NCBI RefSeq assembly: GCF_001017125.1
Contig: NZ_JXOJ01000001.1
Span: forward strand, 328,133-392,132
Reading direction: 5' to 3'
Length of the DNA: 64,000 nt
From: Methanoculleus sediminis
GTDB lineage: Archaea > Halobacteriota > Methanomicrobia > Methanomicrobiales > Methanoculleaceae
The position numbers and the translations under genes were made by a program. The notes below the pieces were generated by a model that saw only the letters and a list, made by a program, of their open reading frames with translations, was not told where the DNA came from and searched no databases. Of the stretch, positions 62,868 through 64,000 are shown piece after piece (position 1 is the first letter of the stretch; every line of letters begins with the position of its first letter).

Positions 62868-63329
62868 TTACAGCAGCGGCATGACGATCATCGTCAACAG
62901 TTCGCTCTCCGGGAACTCGGGCCCGTTGTAATAGTATTCGTAGACGGTGCCGGCAGGTTTAAGCCCGTTCTTCTCTATCCAGTTTGCCATTTCGTCGTAT
63001 GTCGGTGCCATATCCCGATATGCGCCGCGATATATGCAGAAGACGACGTTACCTCCCGGGATAGAGCCCGATCGAATGTCTCCCCTCTCCGGCAGGACCT
63101 TCGATACGGGAAAGCCTATCTCTACATCGAGATCCTGCATGTCCATGTTGTGATATGCCACATACGGGACGTCCGAGAGGAGCTCTCCGAGTTCCTTCAG
63201 ATAGTCAGCCATTCTGCAGTAACTTTCACCAATCAGCATGGGTAGATCTTCGACCTTTGCTCTGGTTCGGATCGATAAGGTGGGCTGCTCTCTTCTCCGT
63301 AACATCTCGATGTTCGATACTCTCGGCAT
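62868..63329 (-). CDS. GyrI-like / AraC-effector-type small-molecule-binding protein
   Basis: 153 aa. Resembles the GyrI-like (SOUL/BRE5-like) family: an N-terminal IRTRAKVEDLPMLIGESYCRMADYL, a central GGNVVFCIYRGAYRDMAPTYDEMANWIEKNGL, and terminal EYYYNGPEFPESELLTMIVMPL; all three are typical of this double-beta-alpha-beta fold. A free-standing effector domain that may bind hydrophobic or antibiotic-like ligands. Start: Met at 63329 with AGGAGGA 6 nt upstream; the open frame beyond it is non-conserved. Confidence 0.82.
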   Translation of the reverse strand: MPRVSNIEMLRRREQPTLSIRTRAKVEDLPMLIGESYCRMADYLKELGELLSDVPYVAYHNMDMQDLDVEIGFPVSKVLPERGDIRSGSIPGGNVVFCIYRGAYRDMAPTYDEMANWIEKNGLKPAGTVYEYYYNGPEFPESELLTMIVMPLL

Positions 63330-63519
63330 CCTGTTCCTCCTGTTCGGTATGTGATAGCGTTCGCGACAGCGCCTTTCGTTCCCTATAGGCGGTCCGGGCT
63401 CTGTCTTATCAGTCGATGATTCCATCCCGCTCTTCAAATACTTTCTGCCGGCGGGCCGCTTCCCGCCCCCCCCGCAGATAAGATTCATATCATGCACCGC
63501 CAACCCACCATCGATCACC

Positions 63520-64000
63520 ATGCCTTACTCGGTCGTGACGGGGGATCTCTTCTCGGCCCACGACGCGCCCGGCCACCCCGAGTCGCAGGCACGCCTGGAT
63601 GCCGCCCTCGCGGGGGTGCCGGCCGATGCCCGCTACATCGGCCCGGAGCAGGCGACGGTCGACGACCTGGCGCTGGTGCACACAGAGCGGCATATTGATC
63701 GAATCCGTTCGTTCTGCCGTGAGTGTCCGCCCGGCCGCGCCCGCTACCTCGATCCTGACACCTACGTCACGGCCGGTTCGTTCGACGCCGCCCTGTACGC
63801 CGCGGGGGCCGCATGGCAGGCGGTGGAGCGGGCTCTCGACGGCGAGCACTGTTTCGCTCTCGTCCGCCCGCCGGGGCACCATGCCGAACCCGATTGCGCG
63901 ATGGGGTTCTGCCTCTTCAACAACGTCGCCGTGGCAACGGCGAAGGCGCTCCGCAAAGTCGACCGGGTGGCGATCGTGGACTGGGACCTGCACCACGGGA
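63520..64000 (+). CDS. Histone deacetylase / acetylpolyamine amidohydrolase family protein, C-terminus cut by window edge
   Basis: The first 160 residues of an arginase/deacetylase-fold zinc enzyme. HPESQARLDA at 18-28, YLDPDTYVTAGS, PPGHHAE (the catalytic His-His), GFCLFNNVAVA and IVDWDLHHG (Asp/His metal ligands) are in family order; the rest lies outside the window. It may deacetylate polyamines or proteins such as Alba or histones; substrate cannot be read. The frame stays open to the last base. Confidence 0.9.
   Translation, partial: MPYSVVTGDLFSAHDAPGHPESQARLDAALAGVPADARYIGPEQATVDDLALVHTERHIDRIRSFCRECPPGRARYLDPDTYVTAGSFDAALYAAGAAWQAVERALDGEHCFALVRPPGHHAEPDCAMGFCLFNNVAVATAKALRKVDRVAIVDWDLHHG

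Overview
The window looks like chromosome of a hydrogenotrophic methanogenic archaeon of the order Methanomicrobiales, most likely Methanoculleus or a close relative. Reasons: two F420-dependent C1 enzymes of methanogenesis (mer, mtd), a Tfx-family regulator, CfbB/CbiA for corrinoid or F430 synthesis, archaeal A-type ATPase subunits, Nop5-fibrillarin, archaeal Cbf5, a DUF3821-type S-layer protein with a PGF-CTERM tail, the archaeal S10/spc-like ribosomal superoperon, high GC, TATA boxes 25 to 30 nt upstream of many starts, and many leaderless or GGTGA-type starts. The genus is inferred, not proven.

Layout. 1-7.4 kb: a broken-off metallopeptidase-like gene, a polyprenol/DAG kinase-like membrane protein, a secreted protein, a CDF metal exporter, pyruvate kinase, then the cobalt ECF transporter cbiMNQO (minus strand, reading from 8.1 to 5.1 kb). 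8.2-14.7 kb: cfbB/cbiA divergent from cbiM, a cupredoxin-like lipoprotein without copper ligands, an aldo/keto reductase, an MFS transporter, a CPBP protease and a double-CDGSH Fe-S protein. 14.8-22.7 kb: tRNA-Ser, cbf5-hemD, a TctA-like permease, nop5-flpA, a DUF1614 protein, a GxxExxY protein fused to a repeat element, a TIM-barrel protein, tRNA-Gln, archaeal thymidylate synthase. 23-35.5 kb: a cell-surface island with the S-layer protein, AMP phosphorylase, a PEGA-like membrane protein and two tandem giant Ig/VWA secreted paralogues. 35.5-45.4 kb: tRNA-Arg, a dUTPase/dCTP deaminase-family gene translationally coupled to an NrpR-type regulator, a tubulin/FtsZ/CetZ-like protein with a repeat tail, mer, a GalT-like enzyme, an aldehyde dehydrogenase, a 1.1 kb repeat-rich non-coding tract, mtd, tfx. 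46.2-60.9 kb: 23 ribosomal proteins from L3 to L15 with RNase P protein 1, then secY, adkA, EMC3/DUF106 and cmk. 60.9-64 kb: an isolated A-ATPase D-C pair, a GyrI-like protein, and a truncated histone-deacetylase-family gene.

How it fits together: mer and mtd carry two consecutive F420 steps of CO2 reduction to methane but are separate transcription units here; cbiMNQO supplies cobalt next to a tetrapyrrole amidase; the superoperon is tightly coupled by 1-8 nt overlaps. I found no CRISPR array, transposase or integrase, and no convincing new defence system. The most unusual items are the tubulin-like protein with a 19-residue repeat tail, the ligand-less cupredoxin, the dCTP-deaminase homologue lacking its catalytic Glu, the paired VWA surface proteins without a visible anchor, several promoter dyads, and dispersed GCGAAG-type inverted repeats, one of which forms the 3' end of a gene.
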